From contig JAPLHV010000067.1 of the NCBI GenBank assembly GCA_026389455.1, forward strand, positions 1 through 53,389: DNA of 53,389 bases, read 5' to 3'. The translations under genes and the position numbers were made by a program. Source of the DNA: Coprothermobacterota bacterium. GTDB taxonomy: Bacteria > Caldisericota > JANLFM01. Positions 8,666 to 16,850 of this stretch are shown in pieces. The notes beneath the pieces were generated by a model. The model ran no database searches. It was not told where the DNA came from and saw only the letters and a program-made list of their open reading frames with translations. Numbering within the stretch: the stretch's first letter is position 1; every line of letters starts with the position of its first letter.

Positions 8666-9766
8666 CTAGAGGCCCCGACGGGCCTTGGCAGCGGCTAACT
8701 CGGCCGCATGCGGGAAAAGCACGACCTTGGCTGAAGTGCGCGGCCGGGTGGTCATTACCTCGAAACCCGCAGCGAACTCCTCCAAGGGAAGTAAGTGGGT
8801 GATCACCGGGCTGATATCCAAGCGCCCCGAGCTGAGAAAGTTGCGCACCCGATACCAGGTGTCAAACATGCGCCGTCCGCTGATCCCTTCAATCTGAGCC
8901 CCTTTGAAAACGATCCCATTGTTGTAATCGATGCGCACCGGGGATTCTGAGGTAACGCCAAAGGCAGAGAAACGGCCGCCCTTCCGCAGCATTCCAAACC
9001 CCTCGTCCAAAGCTTGCTGGGAGCCGGCCATCTCCAACACAAGATCCGCCCCAGAGCCACCGGTATGCTCTTTGACGAAAGCGACCCTGTCGGTGGCCGC
9101 ATCATTGGCGTAGAGCAGGTGATCCGCGCCCATCTTGCGCCCGATCTCCATGTTGAAGGGGTATTTGCCCACCAAGAAGATCTTCACGACGCCACAGACG
9201 CGAGCCACGCCTACCGCCAGAAGCGCGATCGGTCCGTCGCCAAGGATTGCCATGGTCTTCCCGGCTACGTCCCCCGACTCCCCCAGCACCGTGTAAGTGG
9301 CGTTGCCAAGCGGCTCTTGTACGCAGGCGATTTCCGCTGGAATGGCGGGGTCGTTGAGCCAGCAGACGCTCTCCGGCACGGCGAAGTATTCGGCGAAGGC
9401 GCCGTCGCAATCCACGCCCAGGATCTTCATATGGTCGCCGATGTGCAACTGGCCAAGGAGGGCGTTCAAGTCCCCGGGATTGTAGATGTGAGTCTCAGCG
9501 GAGATATAGTCGCCCACTTTGATACGGCGGACGGCAGATCCCACTTCGACTACCTCCCCAGCCACCTCGTGCCCCATGATCTGCGGCAGTCTCTTCTCCC
9601 CGATTCGCCCTTGCGCCCAGGGATCCCACTTATAGATATGTACATCTGTGCCGCAGATAGATGTAGCCAGAACGCGGATTAAAACCTGATCGGAGGCGAC
9701 AGTGGGATCCTTCACTTGCAGGAATTCTGCGCCTGGCATGGGTCTTGTCTTAACGACTGCTTTCAT
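8666..9766 (-). CDS. tdh: L-threonine 3-dehydrogenase
   Basis: This zinc-type medium-chain dehydrogenase oxidises L-threonine to 2-amino-3-oxobutyrate with NAD+ and feeds Kbl. The catalytic-zinc Cys lies in ATSICGTDVHIYKWD near residue 38 and the GHEVAGEVVEVG motif near residue 65. The Rossmann region is less canonical (MAILGDGPIALLAVG). The four-cysteine structural-zinc lobe of the E. coli enzyme is missing: the segment between AETHIYN and GAFAEYFAVP holds a single Cys. The ATG follows GAGGAGGAGCT. Genetic linkage with kbl supports threonine over other alcohols as substrate, but the missing lobe makes this a divergent member. Confidence 0.88.
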   Translation of the reverse strand: MKAVVKTRPMPGAEFLQVKDPTVASDQVLIRVLATSICGTDVHIYKWDPWAQGRIGEKRLPQIMGHEVAGEVVEVGSAVRRIKVGDYISAETHIYNPGDLNALLGQLHIGDHMKILGVDCDGAFAEYFAVPESVCWLNDPAIPAEIACVQEPLGNATYTVLGESGDVAGKTMAILGDGPIALLAVGVARVCGVVKIFLVGKYPFNMEIGRKMGADHLLYANDAATDRVAFVKEHTGGSGADLVLEMAGSQQALDEGFGMLRKGGRFSAFGVTSESPVRIDYNNGIVFKGAQIEGISGRRMFDTWYRVRNFLSSGRLDISPVITHLLPLEEFAAGFEVMTTRPRTSAKVVLFPHAAELAAAKARRGL

Positions 9767-9846
9767 AGCTCCTCCTCGAACCAGTATCCCCCCATTTTAG
9801 CGCAAACCGGCGAGAGAGAAAGGTGGCATCACCCTACCGGGGGTTA

Positions 9847-9961
9847 TTTAGTGATCAAGTGGTTTAGTTATCAAGTAGTTTAGTAGTTTAGTAAGCGCTT
9901 ACTCACTTACCCACTTAACTACTTGACTACTTAGCCACTTACAAAAGCCAGGAGGGTGTCT
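9847..9961. repeat. octamer array and degenerate core at the PBP1A 3' end
   Basis: The array runs from about 9847 to 9942 (gtgatcaagtggtttagtta..., centre gtaagcgcttactc, then acttacccacttaacta). A decayed core, agccaggagggtgtctc, follows. The reverse-strand TAA stop of the penicillin-binding protein lies in the last octamer, and the last residues of that protein (TETPSWLL) are encoded by the decayed core. Confidence 0.8.
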
Positions 9962-12299
9962 CAGTGATGGGTGGTTTAGTCGGTGTCGGTAGCGGCGTGG
10001 GTGAAGGGGAAGGTCTTGGCGTGGGTGTCGTGGGAGTGGGGGTGGGAGTGGGTTTGGGCGTCGGGAAGAAGGAAGGCGAAGAGGTGGGAATGGGAGGCAT
10101 CGTGGGAGTAGGAGACGGCGACGGCGACGGCGTAGGCGTAGGCGACGGAGATGGCGGTGGGAGAAGCCAGGAGGGGGTCTGGGTGGGAATCCAAGAGGGG
10201 GTCGCAGTGATGTTCACTGTAGGAGTGGAGGGAGTCACGGTAACCATATTCTCGGTCCCCACCAGATACACTTCCCCATCTTTGCGGATCACCCCGGGCG
10301 GCATCGGCCAGTCCTCACTGGGTTGAATGGTGGCGATTTTGACCATAAAATCATGCCAGATGGTGGCTGGAATCCAGGCGCCGATATTCTTCATCTTGAA
10401 GGGCACATAGTCGTAGTCGTTCCCGTTGCGGGCAACCGCCACAATGTTGGGCGTATACCCGCAAAACCAGGCATCCTTGAACTCATCGGTGGTGCCTGTC
10501 TTGGCTGCCGCGATCAGGCCGTCCACGACGGCATAGCCGGTATTCTGGTAGACCCCTTTGAAAAGATCGGTCATGACATAGGAAGTGGCCGGGCTGAGAA
10601 CCTGGGTCAGAAGCGGCGGGTTGTCTTCCAGTACGGTCCCCTCGCGATCGGTGATTTTGCGGATCGGGTTGGCTTGAACAGAGCTGCCCATGTTAGCCAG
10701 GACCGCATAAGCTTGCGCCATCTCCAGAGGAGTTACTTCCACCCCGCCGATGGCGATGGAAGGATACGGCGGAAGCTCCGCGGTGATCCCCATCTTATGG
10801 GCATATGCAATCACATTGTCCAGGCCAACCTGAAGGGCAACTTTGATGGCGATCACGTTGGAGGATTTTTTAACAGCCTCCCGTACCGTCATCTCTCCAG
10901 CATAGCTGGCAGATCCTCCCTCCGCTACTCCGGTATATTCATTCGGCTTCCAGCCGTTGAGGTCGATCTCCTCCGAGACCAGGCGAGTCGCTGGGTTGAT
11001 AATCTTTTTATCGATTGCAGCGGTGTAATCGAAAATCTTGAAAGCGGAGCCCGGCTGACGCGCCCGCAACACCCGATTCACTTCCGTCTCATTCCAATCT
11101 CGACCGCCGGTCATGGCCAGCACGTCTCCCGTCTTTGGATCGAGGGCTACCAGCGCTCCTTGGGGTTGGGAGACGCCTTCGTCATCTTTGATGGTGGGAT
11201 CCAGCTCTCCCTGGTCTTCCGTCCAATAACGGTACGCTTCCGTAATGGCTTCGTTGGCCCAGCGCTGCATCTGCAGATCGAGGCTGGTCTGGATGGTGAG
11301 GCCTCCCTTGAGGAGGACCTCGGAAGGATACTTTTCTTCAAGAATTCCCCTCACCCACGTGACAAAATAGGGAGCATCCGACTCCAGGCGAATGGCTGAT
11401 TCTGAGAAGATCAATTCCGTCGCGACAGCTTGATCGTATTCCCCTTCATTGATCATGCGATAGGTCTTCATCCGGTTCAAAACTAGCTCCTGGCGTTCCT
11501 TGGCGGCATCTCGATTGTCCGGCGAACCGAGGACGGAAGGGACATTGATGACGCCGGCCAGCCAAGCCGCTTCAGCAAGATTGAGCTCCGAGGCGTGTTT
11601 ACCGAAGTAGGTCAAGGCGGCGGCTTCCGCTCCGTAGGCATTCTGCCCATAGTAGACGGCATTCAGGTAGAGCTCCAGGATCTGTTCCTTGCTATAGGCC
11701 TGCTCGATGCGAAAAGCCAACATGATCTCTTTGAACTTGCGGATCAGGTTGACTTCTTTGGTCAAATAAGCTTCTCTGGCCAACTGCTGTGTGAGCGTCG
11801 AGCCTCCTCCCTGTACTTGCCCTGTCGTGGCATAATCCCAGACGGCGCGGGCGAGCCCATTCACATCAATGCCGTAGTGTTCGTAAAAGCGATGATCCTC
11901 CACGGCGATGATTGCTTGCTGCAATAGCGGGGATATCTCTGCCAATGGCTTGTAGACGCGCTTTTCGGCGGGTGAATAAGTGGCGATAAGGGCGCCGTTG
12001 CGGTCAATAATTTGTGATGACTCGGAGAAGCTGAAGGAGAGATTTTTCGCCTCAGGGACCGGGATCGAATAGAGAACCACAGCGAAGGTCGCTAACCCGA
12101 TCAGAATCAAAGCCAGTATGGCCAGGGCAATGTAAGCGAGAACGCGCCCCACCGTCACTCGCCGGCGTTTTTGCGGAGGTGGCACTCGCTTGCGGGATTG
12201 GCCGGACCGAAGTGATCTCTCTTTGCTCAGGCTGGTGCGTCTCTTCTTCGGGGGCTGTGTTGTCTGCTCCCAACTGGAGACTTTTTGCTTAAAGGCCAT
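9939..12299 (-). CDS. PBP1A-type bifunctional penicillin-binding protein
   Basis: This is a peptidoglycan glycosyltransferase/transpeptidase of 786 aa. A basic cytoplasmic tail precedes one membrane anchor near residues 48-72. The GT51 motifs [22 protein letters not shown] and [13 protein letters not shown] lie at about 130-195. The transpeptidase motifs are QPGSAFK (SxxK), SSNV and KTGTTD. From about residue 680 the protein becomes a low-complexity Pro/Ser/Thr tail, common in surface-exposed PBPs of monoderm bacteria. The tail contains TPSWIP, TPSWLL and a final TPSWLL. Its last codons come from a decayed core repeat and the stop from an octamer array. AAGGAGCAAAA precedes the ATG. Confidence 0.93.
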   Translation of the reverse strand: MAFKQKVSSWEQTTQPPKKRRTSLSKERSLRSGQSRKRVPPPQKRRRVTVGRVLAYIALAILALILIGLATFAVVLYSIPVPEAKNLSFSFSESSQIIDRNGALIATYSPAEKRVYKPLAEISPLLQQAIIAVEDHRFYEHYGIDVNGLARAVWDYATTGQVQGGGSTLTQQLAREAYLTKEVNLIRKFKEIMLAFRIEQAYSKEQILELYLNAVYYGQNAYGAEAAALTYFGKHASELNLAEAAWLAGVINVPSVLGSPDNRDAAKERQELVLNRMKTYRMINEGEYDQAVATELIFSESAIRLESDAPYFVTWVRGILEEKYPSEVLLKGGLTIQTSLDLQMQRWANEAITEAYRYWTEDQGELDPTIKDDEGVSQPQGALVALDPKTGDVLAMTGGRDWNETEVNRVLRARQPGSAFKIFDYTAAIDKKIINPATRLVSEEIDLNGWKPNEYTGVAEGGSASYAGEMTVREAVKKSSNVIAIKVALQVGLDNVIAYAHKMGITAELPPYPSIAIGGVEVTPLEMAQAYAVLANMGSSVQANPIRKITDREGTVLEDNPPLLTQVLSPATSYVMTDLFKGVYQNTGYAVVDGLIAAAKTGTTDEFKDAWFCGYTPNIVAVARNGNDYDYVPFKMKNIGAWIPATIWHDFMVKIATIQPSEDWPMPPGVIRKDGEVYLVGTENMVTVTPSTPTVNITATPSWIPTQTPSWLLPPPSPSPTPTPSPSPSPTPTMPPIPTSSPSFFPTPKPTPTPTPTTPTPRPSPSPTPLPTPTKPPITETPSWLL

Positions 12300-12318
12300 T
12301 TTTGCTCCTTACCTCCAC

Positions 12319-12426
12319 AATCAAGTAGTCAAGTGGTTTAGTGATCAAGTGGTTTAGTGATCAAGTGGTTTAGTGATTTAGTAATTACTTACCCACCTAA
12401 CTACTTAACCACTTAATTACTGAATT
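12319..12426. repeat. intergenic octamer array
   Basis: Units of tcaagtagtcaagtggtttagtgatcaagt type lead to a centre tagtaattacttac, then the complementary cacctaactacttaaccac series. It fills the spacer between the PBP1A start and the anti-sigma factor end. No core unit is attached here. Confidence 0.85.
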
Positions 12427-12439
12427 ATACAGGCGCCAT

Positions 12440-15145
12440 TCATGGGAAGGCGGCTTCGGTCTGATACAGTTGATTAATCCCGTTCCAGTCGGCTGCGAAA
12501 AGGGAAAGATCCGTAGGCGGATTGAAGTCTAAGAACCGGCAATCGGAAATAAACTTCCCCACCTGCGGGACGCCCTGGGTCAAGTCCAGATGAAAACCCT
12601 GAAATCCGTTGGCTTTCCCTTGGAACCAGGTAAGCCCATCCTCGACCCAGAAAAGCGATGCACTCTCCTGGCCGATCGACTGGCTGGCGTAGAATTGCAA
12701 CTCGGGGTAGCGGAAAATCTGCAACTCGCTCCTCCCTTCCGCGCCCACTTGCAATGTCAGGAAGCGACCATCCGGAGACCAAACCGCCAGGCTGAGATCC
12801 CGCCCAGAGATCAGGGTGCGTTGGGCGCCCTCCAAATTGACCAGGCGAGCTTCATCGAGATTGCCCAGATGGACCAGGATCAGGATCTCGCTTCCATCCG
12901 GAGACCAACGATGGGCATAGATTTGCCCAGCTTCCTCCTGGACGAGCAGACGCGCATCACCGCCGTCAGCGTTCATCAGCCACAACTCCGGGTGTGCCGG
13001 ATCCAGCGCTTGGCGGTAGGCAACCCAGCCGCCCTGGGGAGATGGCAGCGGATTGCCGGCAGCGCCGCTGATGGTCAGTTGAGTCGCCTCACCGCCCCCC
13101 TCACCGGCGACCCAGATGTTGCTGTTGGCCCCTCCCCGGTCGAAGTAGAGCAGTTGGCTGTCCTCTGACCAGGCCGGGTGAGCGCCGGGGCCGAGGTCGC
13201 GAGACACGCTGCCGCTAGTTAACATGCTTCCGCGGGCTATCACTTCCAGGTCCATCCACTGCAAGCGACTGTTGCCGAGGAACTCTTCACTGTACGCCAA
13301 CCACTTCCCATTCGGGGAGAAGGATGCCTCCCTCTTCTCCCCCTCCGTCTCGGAGAGAGGCTGGTACTCTGATTTGACAGGAAGCAAGCGGGCTGTCAGC
13401 TCACGCGTCTCCCCCTCTGCCAAGGAGAATCGCAATCGCCAGTCCTGGTACGTCTCTTTCTTTAAGGTGAGGGAGACTGTACCCCCCTCGGAGAGGGTAA
13501 GGGTCGTGGGGGTGCGGCAGAGGTACTCATCATCCAAATACACTTCAGCAGCTTGGGGTTGTGAGGAGAGGGCCAGCTTACCGGCGGATAACAAGGGGGA
13601 GACGGCGAGCTCTTGCCCGGAGAAATCAGCTTGCCAAAGCCGGCGGAAACCGGTCGCATCGGAGCTATAGAGGAGGATCGCGCCGCCTTGGCTAAGAGCC
13701 AGTGAATTCAGGTTGCCGCCGTCGCGATAGATCTCGCGGGGCTCCCCCTCTCTTGGGTTCCAACGCCAAAGAGCGTTTTCCCCTTCCCCTTGAAGGAAGA
13801 GGAGCGGACCATCCGGAGTCCACAACAACTCGGTCGCCAACTGGGGGCAGAGAAGGGTTTCTTTCTCGCTAGTGAGGTCGTAGAGGAAAAGACCATCCCG
13901 GGATGCTGCCGCCAACTCTTGGCCGGAAGGAGACCAGGCCAAGGCGAAGCATTCCCTGCCCACTTGACTGAGAGCTCGATTGACGCTTGTCTGGAGCGAA
14001 AGCAAATAAATCCTCCCATCGGTTGCTGCCAGGTAGGCCAGCCAGTTGCCATCCGGGGAAAGGGCGAACCGTTCTACTGGGAAGCTGGAGAGATCATGCT
14101 GCCGCAAATTCTCAACCCGCAGGCTATCATGCTCCAGACTAGACAGTTGCTGATCGCTCATCGCTTCATGCAGGGTCAAGCGGGAATCACTTCCCCCCAA
14201 TGTGAGCAGTTGGTCACGGTTCAACCAAGCTATTTGGGCGAGGGCCTGCTCGGGGGAGGCGGTGCGGGTTACATTGCGGTCGCGGTCCCAGATCGCCAAT
14301 GAATCGCCGTTCGCTCCAGAGATCACGTAGGCCAGGCGCTTCCCATCCGGAGACCAAGCTGGGCGAACGATGGCCAACCCTTCCCGCACTTTCTCCACTT
14401 GCCCGCGCGTGACATTATCGCCTGCGGCAGCATTATAGCCCGCGGCAGCTCGATAGCCCCCGGCAGGGTGATACAGCCACAGCTCACCCGTCCCAGCGCG
14501 GAAATCTTCCTTGGAACCGAGAAAGGCGATGGTCTCGCTGTTCGGGGAAACAGAAAGGAGCGCGAATTGCTGCAAACCAGTCCTCTGTGCATTCGCCTCT
14601 CCGCTCTTGGAAACAAGCTTCACTTCCAATCGCAATGGGGCGCTGGAGAGAGCCATCACCATTTCCTCCCAAACCCGGAATCCTTCCTTGTGCAAAGCCA
14701 CACGGTGACTGCCTGGAGCCAGGCTTAGTCGCAACGGGGTGATCCCCACAACCTCGCCATCCAAGTAGACTGTCGCGCCTGGGATGTTGCTGAGTATTTC
14801 AGCTTTGCTCGGCGAGACGCTGCCGGTAGCGACCCCAAAGGAAAGGACGAAGAGCATCACCAGGGCCACTGCCGCTCGCCAGGCAACCGGCCAGGAACCA
14901 ACCCTGCCGGGCTGACGGCCTCTTCTCCTCTCGCGCAAGCGAGCCTCAAAGGCTTGCCAGTAGGCGGGGCTGTGAGCAGGAGTGTGGCAAGAAACCAACC
15001 AATCGCGCATCTCCTCCTGCTCGGCGAGATTTCGACGGCAATCCGCACATTCAGCCAGATGTTCTTCCACTCGAGCTCGTGCGGAAGAGCAAAGCTCCTG
15101 ATCTAAATAGGCGGCGAGGAAGCGCTCTTGCCGGCAGCGGCTCAT
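12440..15145 (-). CDS. Membrane anti-sigma factor with PEGA domains and TolB-like beta-propeller
   Basis: This 901-aa protein probably binds and silences the ECF sigma factor encoded just upstream. The N-terminal zf-HC2-type zinc motif HLAECADCR lies near residue 30. A membrane segment follows at about 95-115. A PEGA domain (ATVYLDGEVVGITPLRLSL) comes next, then WD40/TolB-like propeller blades marked by repeated SPDGKRLAYV-type motifs. A second PEGA copy (EVYLDDEYLCRTPTTLTL) lies near residue 530, then more blades. The outer part could sense envelope or carbohydrate ligands, which is inference. Its ATG overlaps the sigma stop as ATGA. Three core units are inserted in frame in a blade loop near residue 225 (AGGYRAAAGYNAAAGD). 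Confidence 0.85.
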   Translation of the reverse strand: MSRCRQERFLAAYLDQELCSSARARVEEHLAECADCRRNLAEQEEMRDWLVSCHTPAHSPAYWQAFEARLRERRRGRQPGRVGSWPVAWRAAVALVMLFVLSFGVATGSVSPSKAEILSNIPGATVYLDGEVVGITPLRLSLAPGSHRVALHKEGFRVWEEMVMALSSAPLRLEVKLVSKSGEANAQRTGLQQFALLSVSPNSETIAFLGSKEDFRAGTGELWLYHPAGGYRAAAGYNAAAGDNVTRGQVEKVREGLAIVRPAWSPDGKRLAYVISGANGDSLAIWDRDRNVTRTASPEQALAQIAWLNRDQLLTLGGSDSRLTLHEAMSDQQLSSLEHDSLRVENLRQHDLSSFPVERFALSPDGNWLAYLAATDGRIYLLSLQTSVNRALSQVGRECFALAWSPSGQELAAASRDGLFLYDLTSEKETLLCPQLATELLWTPDGPLLFLQGEGENALWRWNPREGEPREIYRDGGNLNSLALSQGGAILLYSSDATGFRRLWQADFSGQELAVSPLLSAGKLALSSQPQAAEVYLDDEYLCRTPTTLTLSEGGTVSLTLKKETYQDWRLRFSLAEGETRELTARLLPVKSEYQPLSETEGEKREASFSPNGKWLAYSEEFLGNSRLQWMDLEVIARGSMLTSGSVSRDLGPGAHPAWSEDSQLLYFDRGGANSNIWVAGEGGGEATQLTISGAAGNPLPSPQGGWVAYRQALDPAHPELWLMNADGGDARLLVQEEAGQIYAHRWSPDGSEILILVHLGNLDEARLVNLEGAQRTLISGRDLSLAVWSPDGRFLTLQVGAEGRSELQIFRYPELQFYASQSIGQESASLFWVEDGLTWFQGKANGFQGFHLDLTQGVPQVGKFISDCRFLDFNPPTDLSLFAADWNGINQLYQTEAAFP
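14416..14474 (-). repeat. three in-frame core units in the anti-sigma factor
   Basis: Three consecutive 18-bp units (tatcgcctgcggcagcat, tatagcccgcggcagctc, gatagcccccggcaggg plus gtgatac) show a gradient of decay away from the capped unit. Read from the minus strand they encode PAGGYRAAAGYNAAAGD between two propeller strands. Confidence 0.85.
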
Positions 15146-15768
15146 CGCTTCACCTTTGGCCTCAACTCAGGGTATTGGCTCTCCAGGATCCTGCGCATCT
15201 TACGGCGGGCGGAATTCATCCGAGACATTACCGTGCCCAAAGGGAAACGCAGAATTCGGGCCATCTCTTGATAAGAAAACCCATCCATGTCATGCATGAT
15301 CAGACACACTCGCAGTGGTTCGGCCAACTGGTCGAGGGCCTCGCGCAGGACCATCTCCCGCTCAGATCGATCAGGGTCGAAGCCATCCGAGATGGGGAGG
15401 TCGTCAATGGGCACTTCCACAGGCTTGCGCTTGCGCCGATCATCGATGCAAAGGTTGACCACGATGCGGTAAAGCCAGGTGAAAACCTGCGCTTCTCCCC
15501 GGAAACGGTCAAAGCCCAGGTAGGCTTTGAGGAAAGCTTCCTGGGCAATTTCTTCGGCTCGGTCGTGGTTACCGGTATAGTGATAAGCCAAGGCAAAGAG
15601 CCGCTTCTCGTAGCGGCGCACAAACTCCTCAAACCGCTCCTGGGCGGAGTGTCCCACCGAGGCCGGCTCGGGCGCCTCGGCCTCTGACAATTCCTGCGGC
15701 AAGTAGGCTGCTCCCGGTACGTCAAGAAATATCTCCCCAATTCTGGCATGGCCCCACGATGGGGTCAA
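15142..15768 (-). CDS. ECF-type RNA polymerase sigma factor
   Basis: This sigma-70 family ECF factor has region 2 (FVRRYEKRLFALAYHYTGNHDRAEEIAQEAF, then FTWLYRIVVNLCIDDRRK) and region 4 (LRVCLIMHDMDGFSYQEMARIL, then GTVMSRMNSARRK). The ORF track starts at 15930, but that would overlap most of a convincing small gene. The TTG at 15768 overlaps the TGA of that gene as TTGA, mirroring the ATGA overlap with the anti-sigma gene, and gives a normal 208-aa ECF protein. The start choice is inference. It is very likely regulated by the partner anti-sigma factor. Confidence 0.88.
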   Translation of the reverse strand: MTPSWGHARIGEIFLDVPGAAYLPQELSEAEAPEPASVGHSAQERFEEFVRRYEKRLFALAYHYTGNHDRAEEIAQEAFLKAYLGFDRFRGEAQVFTWLYRIVVNLCIDDRRKRKPVEVPIDDLPISDGFDPDRSEREMVLREALDQLAEPLRVCLIMHDMDGFSYQEMARILRFPLGTVMSRMNSARRKMRRILESQYPELRPKVKR

Positions 15769-15962
15769 ACCGAACTCGCCACCAAGGTGGCAAACCTGCG
15801 CCGCTCTTTGCCGGCTCCCAAACCCAACTGCAACGCTTCGAGACAACGAACGGAGCAAACAGAAACGACGACGCTGCGGGTGCGGTAGGTGAGAACTGCT
15901 TCCTCCAGGGGAAGTTCCTTTCCGCAACACAGGCAGCTCTTGGTGACCAGGTATCGACGCAT
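15765..15962 (-). CDS. Small cysteine-rich zinc-type protein upstream of ECF sigma
   Basis: This 65-aa protein has a CLCCGKEL motif near residue 10 and CSVRCLEAL near residue 36, a spacing typical of small treble-clef or TRASH/MYM-like metal sites. It is supported as a real gene by AAGGAG just before its ATG and by its coupled overlap (TTGA) with the sigma factor. It is the first gene of a three-gene unit. Possible roles are a metal or redox sensor or a sigma co-regulator. I do not recognise a named family, and the function is unknown. Confidence 0.7.
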   Translation of the reverse strand: MRRYLVTKSCLCCGKELPLEEAVLTYRTRSVVVSVCSVRCLEALQLGLGAGKERRRFATLVASSV

Positions 15963-16025
15963 TGGTTCTCCTTGTAAGTAGGCTACTGAGTTAGACGCAA
16001 GGAGAACAGCGATTATTCAGAGTCT

Positions 16026-16142
16026 GCAAGTAGATAAGCAGTTAAATTAGTGATCAAGTAATTCAGTAGTTTAGTAAGTACTTACCCTAACTAGACAGCC
16101 CCCGGCAGGGCGTTCTGTGACATGCTGCCGCAGGCTGTTCTG
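16026..16142. repeat. short octamer array, capped core and divergent core
   Basis: A short array (gtgatcaagtaattcagtagtttagtaagtacttaccctaac) joins ctagacagcccccggcagggcgttctg. It is followed by gacatgctgccgcaggctgttctg, a degenerate reverse-oriented version of the unit also found near 52750 and 53030. Confidence 0.8.
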
Positions 16143-16156
16143 TACCCACTTAGGCT

Positions 16157-16264
16157 GACAGCTCACGGCAGCTAGACAGCTCACGGCAGCAAGACAGCTC
16201 ACGGCAGCTAGACAGCTCACGGCAGCAAGACAGCTCACGGCAGCTAGACAGCCCCCGGCAGCTA
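16157..16264 (+). repeat. six tandem 18-bp units, two alternating variants
   Basis: The exact 18-bp units gacagctcacggcagcta and gacagctcacggcagcaa alternate (cta, caa, cta, caa, cta), followed by gacagcccccggcagcta. The next unit, from 16265, is the capped one. The alternation points to expansion by 36-bp steps as well as 18-bp steps. Confidence 0.9.
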
Positions 16265-16267
16265 GAC

Positions 16268-16679
16268 AGCCCCCGGCAGGGCGTTCTGTGTCGAAGTGGG
16301 GCAGATAGCCGCGAGAGTGCCGCCTTCGGGCTGGTTGCTCTCCAGAGCGGTTGGCCTCCGTCTTGTTACTGCAGATGCCGCACTGGGGTGCGGCGGTCCC
16401 AGGAAAGCCGACAATCCCAGGAATAGTCTCAGGGACGGTCTCAGTCTTGGGTGCAGTCTCATTCCCAGGAGCAGTCTCAGGGACAGTCTCAGTCTCAGAT
16501 TTGCCGCACTGAGGCGCCGCGGTTCCAGGGATAGTCATCCCCTTTTGTTCTTGAGGTCTCATCGACCCTGATATGGTTTACACCGGAATGGTCCTCGTAG
16601 GGGCGGGTTTCAAACCCGCCCACGCACGGGCTCTCTCTCTTAGTGATGCATCATTCTTCAGAACACCCTGCCGGGGGCT
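16268..16679 (+). mobile_element. MITE-like block bounded by inverted capped cores (copy A)
   Basis: The left boundary is AGCCCCCGGCAGGGCGTTCTG and the right boundary is its inverted counterpart CAGAACACCCTGCCGGGGGCT, 412 bp apart. The interior holds tcgaagtggggcagatagccg, a tract of repeated cagtctcaggga-like words, a gtttacaccggaatggtcctcg segment and the palindrome GGGCGGGTTTCAAACCCGCCC. The same order recurs at 53078-53389. No protein is credible inside. I interpret it as a non-autonomous element; mobility is inference. Confidence 0.65.
16601..16621. repeat. palindrome GGGCGGGTTTCAAACCCGCCC
   Basis: This is a perfect 10-bp inverted repeat around one C. Further copies lie at 19498 (one mismatch) and 53312. 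It is a small dispersed palindromic repeat. Confidence 0.85.
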
Positions 16680-16846
16680 ATCAAGTGGTTAAGTGGTTTA
16701 GTGGTTTAGTGGTTTAGTGGTTTAGTGGTTTAGTGATTAAGTGGTTTAGTGATTTAGTGATTAAGTGGTCTAGTAGTTTAGTAACTACTTAATTACTTAA
16801 TTACTTACCTACTTAATTACTTACCTACTTAATTACTTAATTACTC
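16680..16846. repeat. longest octamer array, joined to a reverse core
   Basis: The reverse core ending at 16679 merges without a gap into the array (ggggctatcaagtggttaagt). About twenty units follow: gtggttta repeats on the left, tagtaacta in the centre and attactta/cctactta repeats on the right. It ends 5 bp before the copper ATPase stop codon, at a position expected for a terminator. Confidence 0.85.
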
Positions 16847-16850
16847 GTGT

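Noticed and set aside
9964-10326. plus-strand ORF rich in Gly/Val (GVGVG repeats)
   Set aside because: It is the reverse-strand shadow of the Pro/Ser/Thr codons in the PBP1A tail.
15769-15930. N-terminal extension of the ECF sigma ORF
   Set aside because: It overlaps a small gene with a good ribosome-binding site and has no sigma-family similarity.
16157-16264. possible CRISPR array (regular 18-bp repeats)
   Set aside because: The units are directly tandem with no unique spacers, and no cas genes are in the window.
16071-16562. 163-aa minus-strand ORF with repeated PGTAAPQCGKS/LAAVSC words
   Set aside because: It is entirely composed of repeat units and the MITE-like block. Similar peptides in the ORF at 52879-53334 follow from the shared DNA repeat. 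No ribosome-binding site or domain is present.
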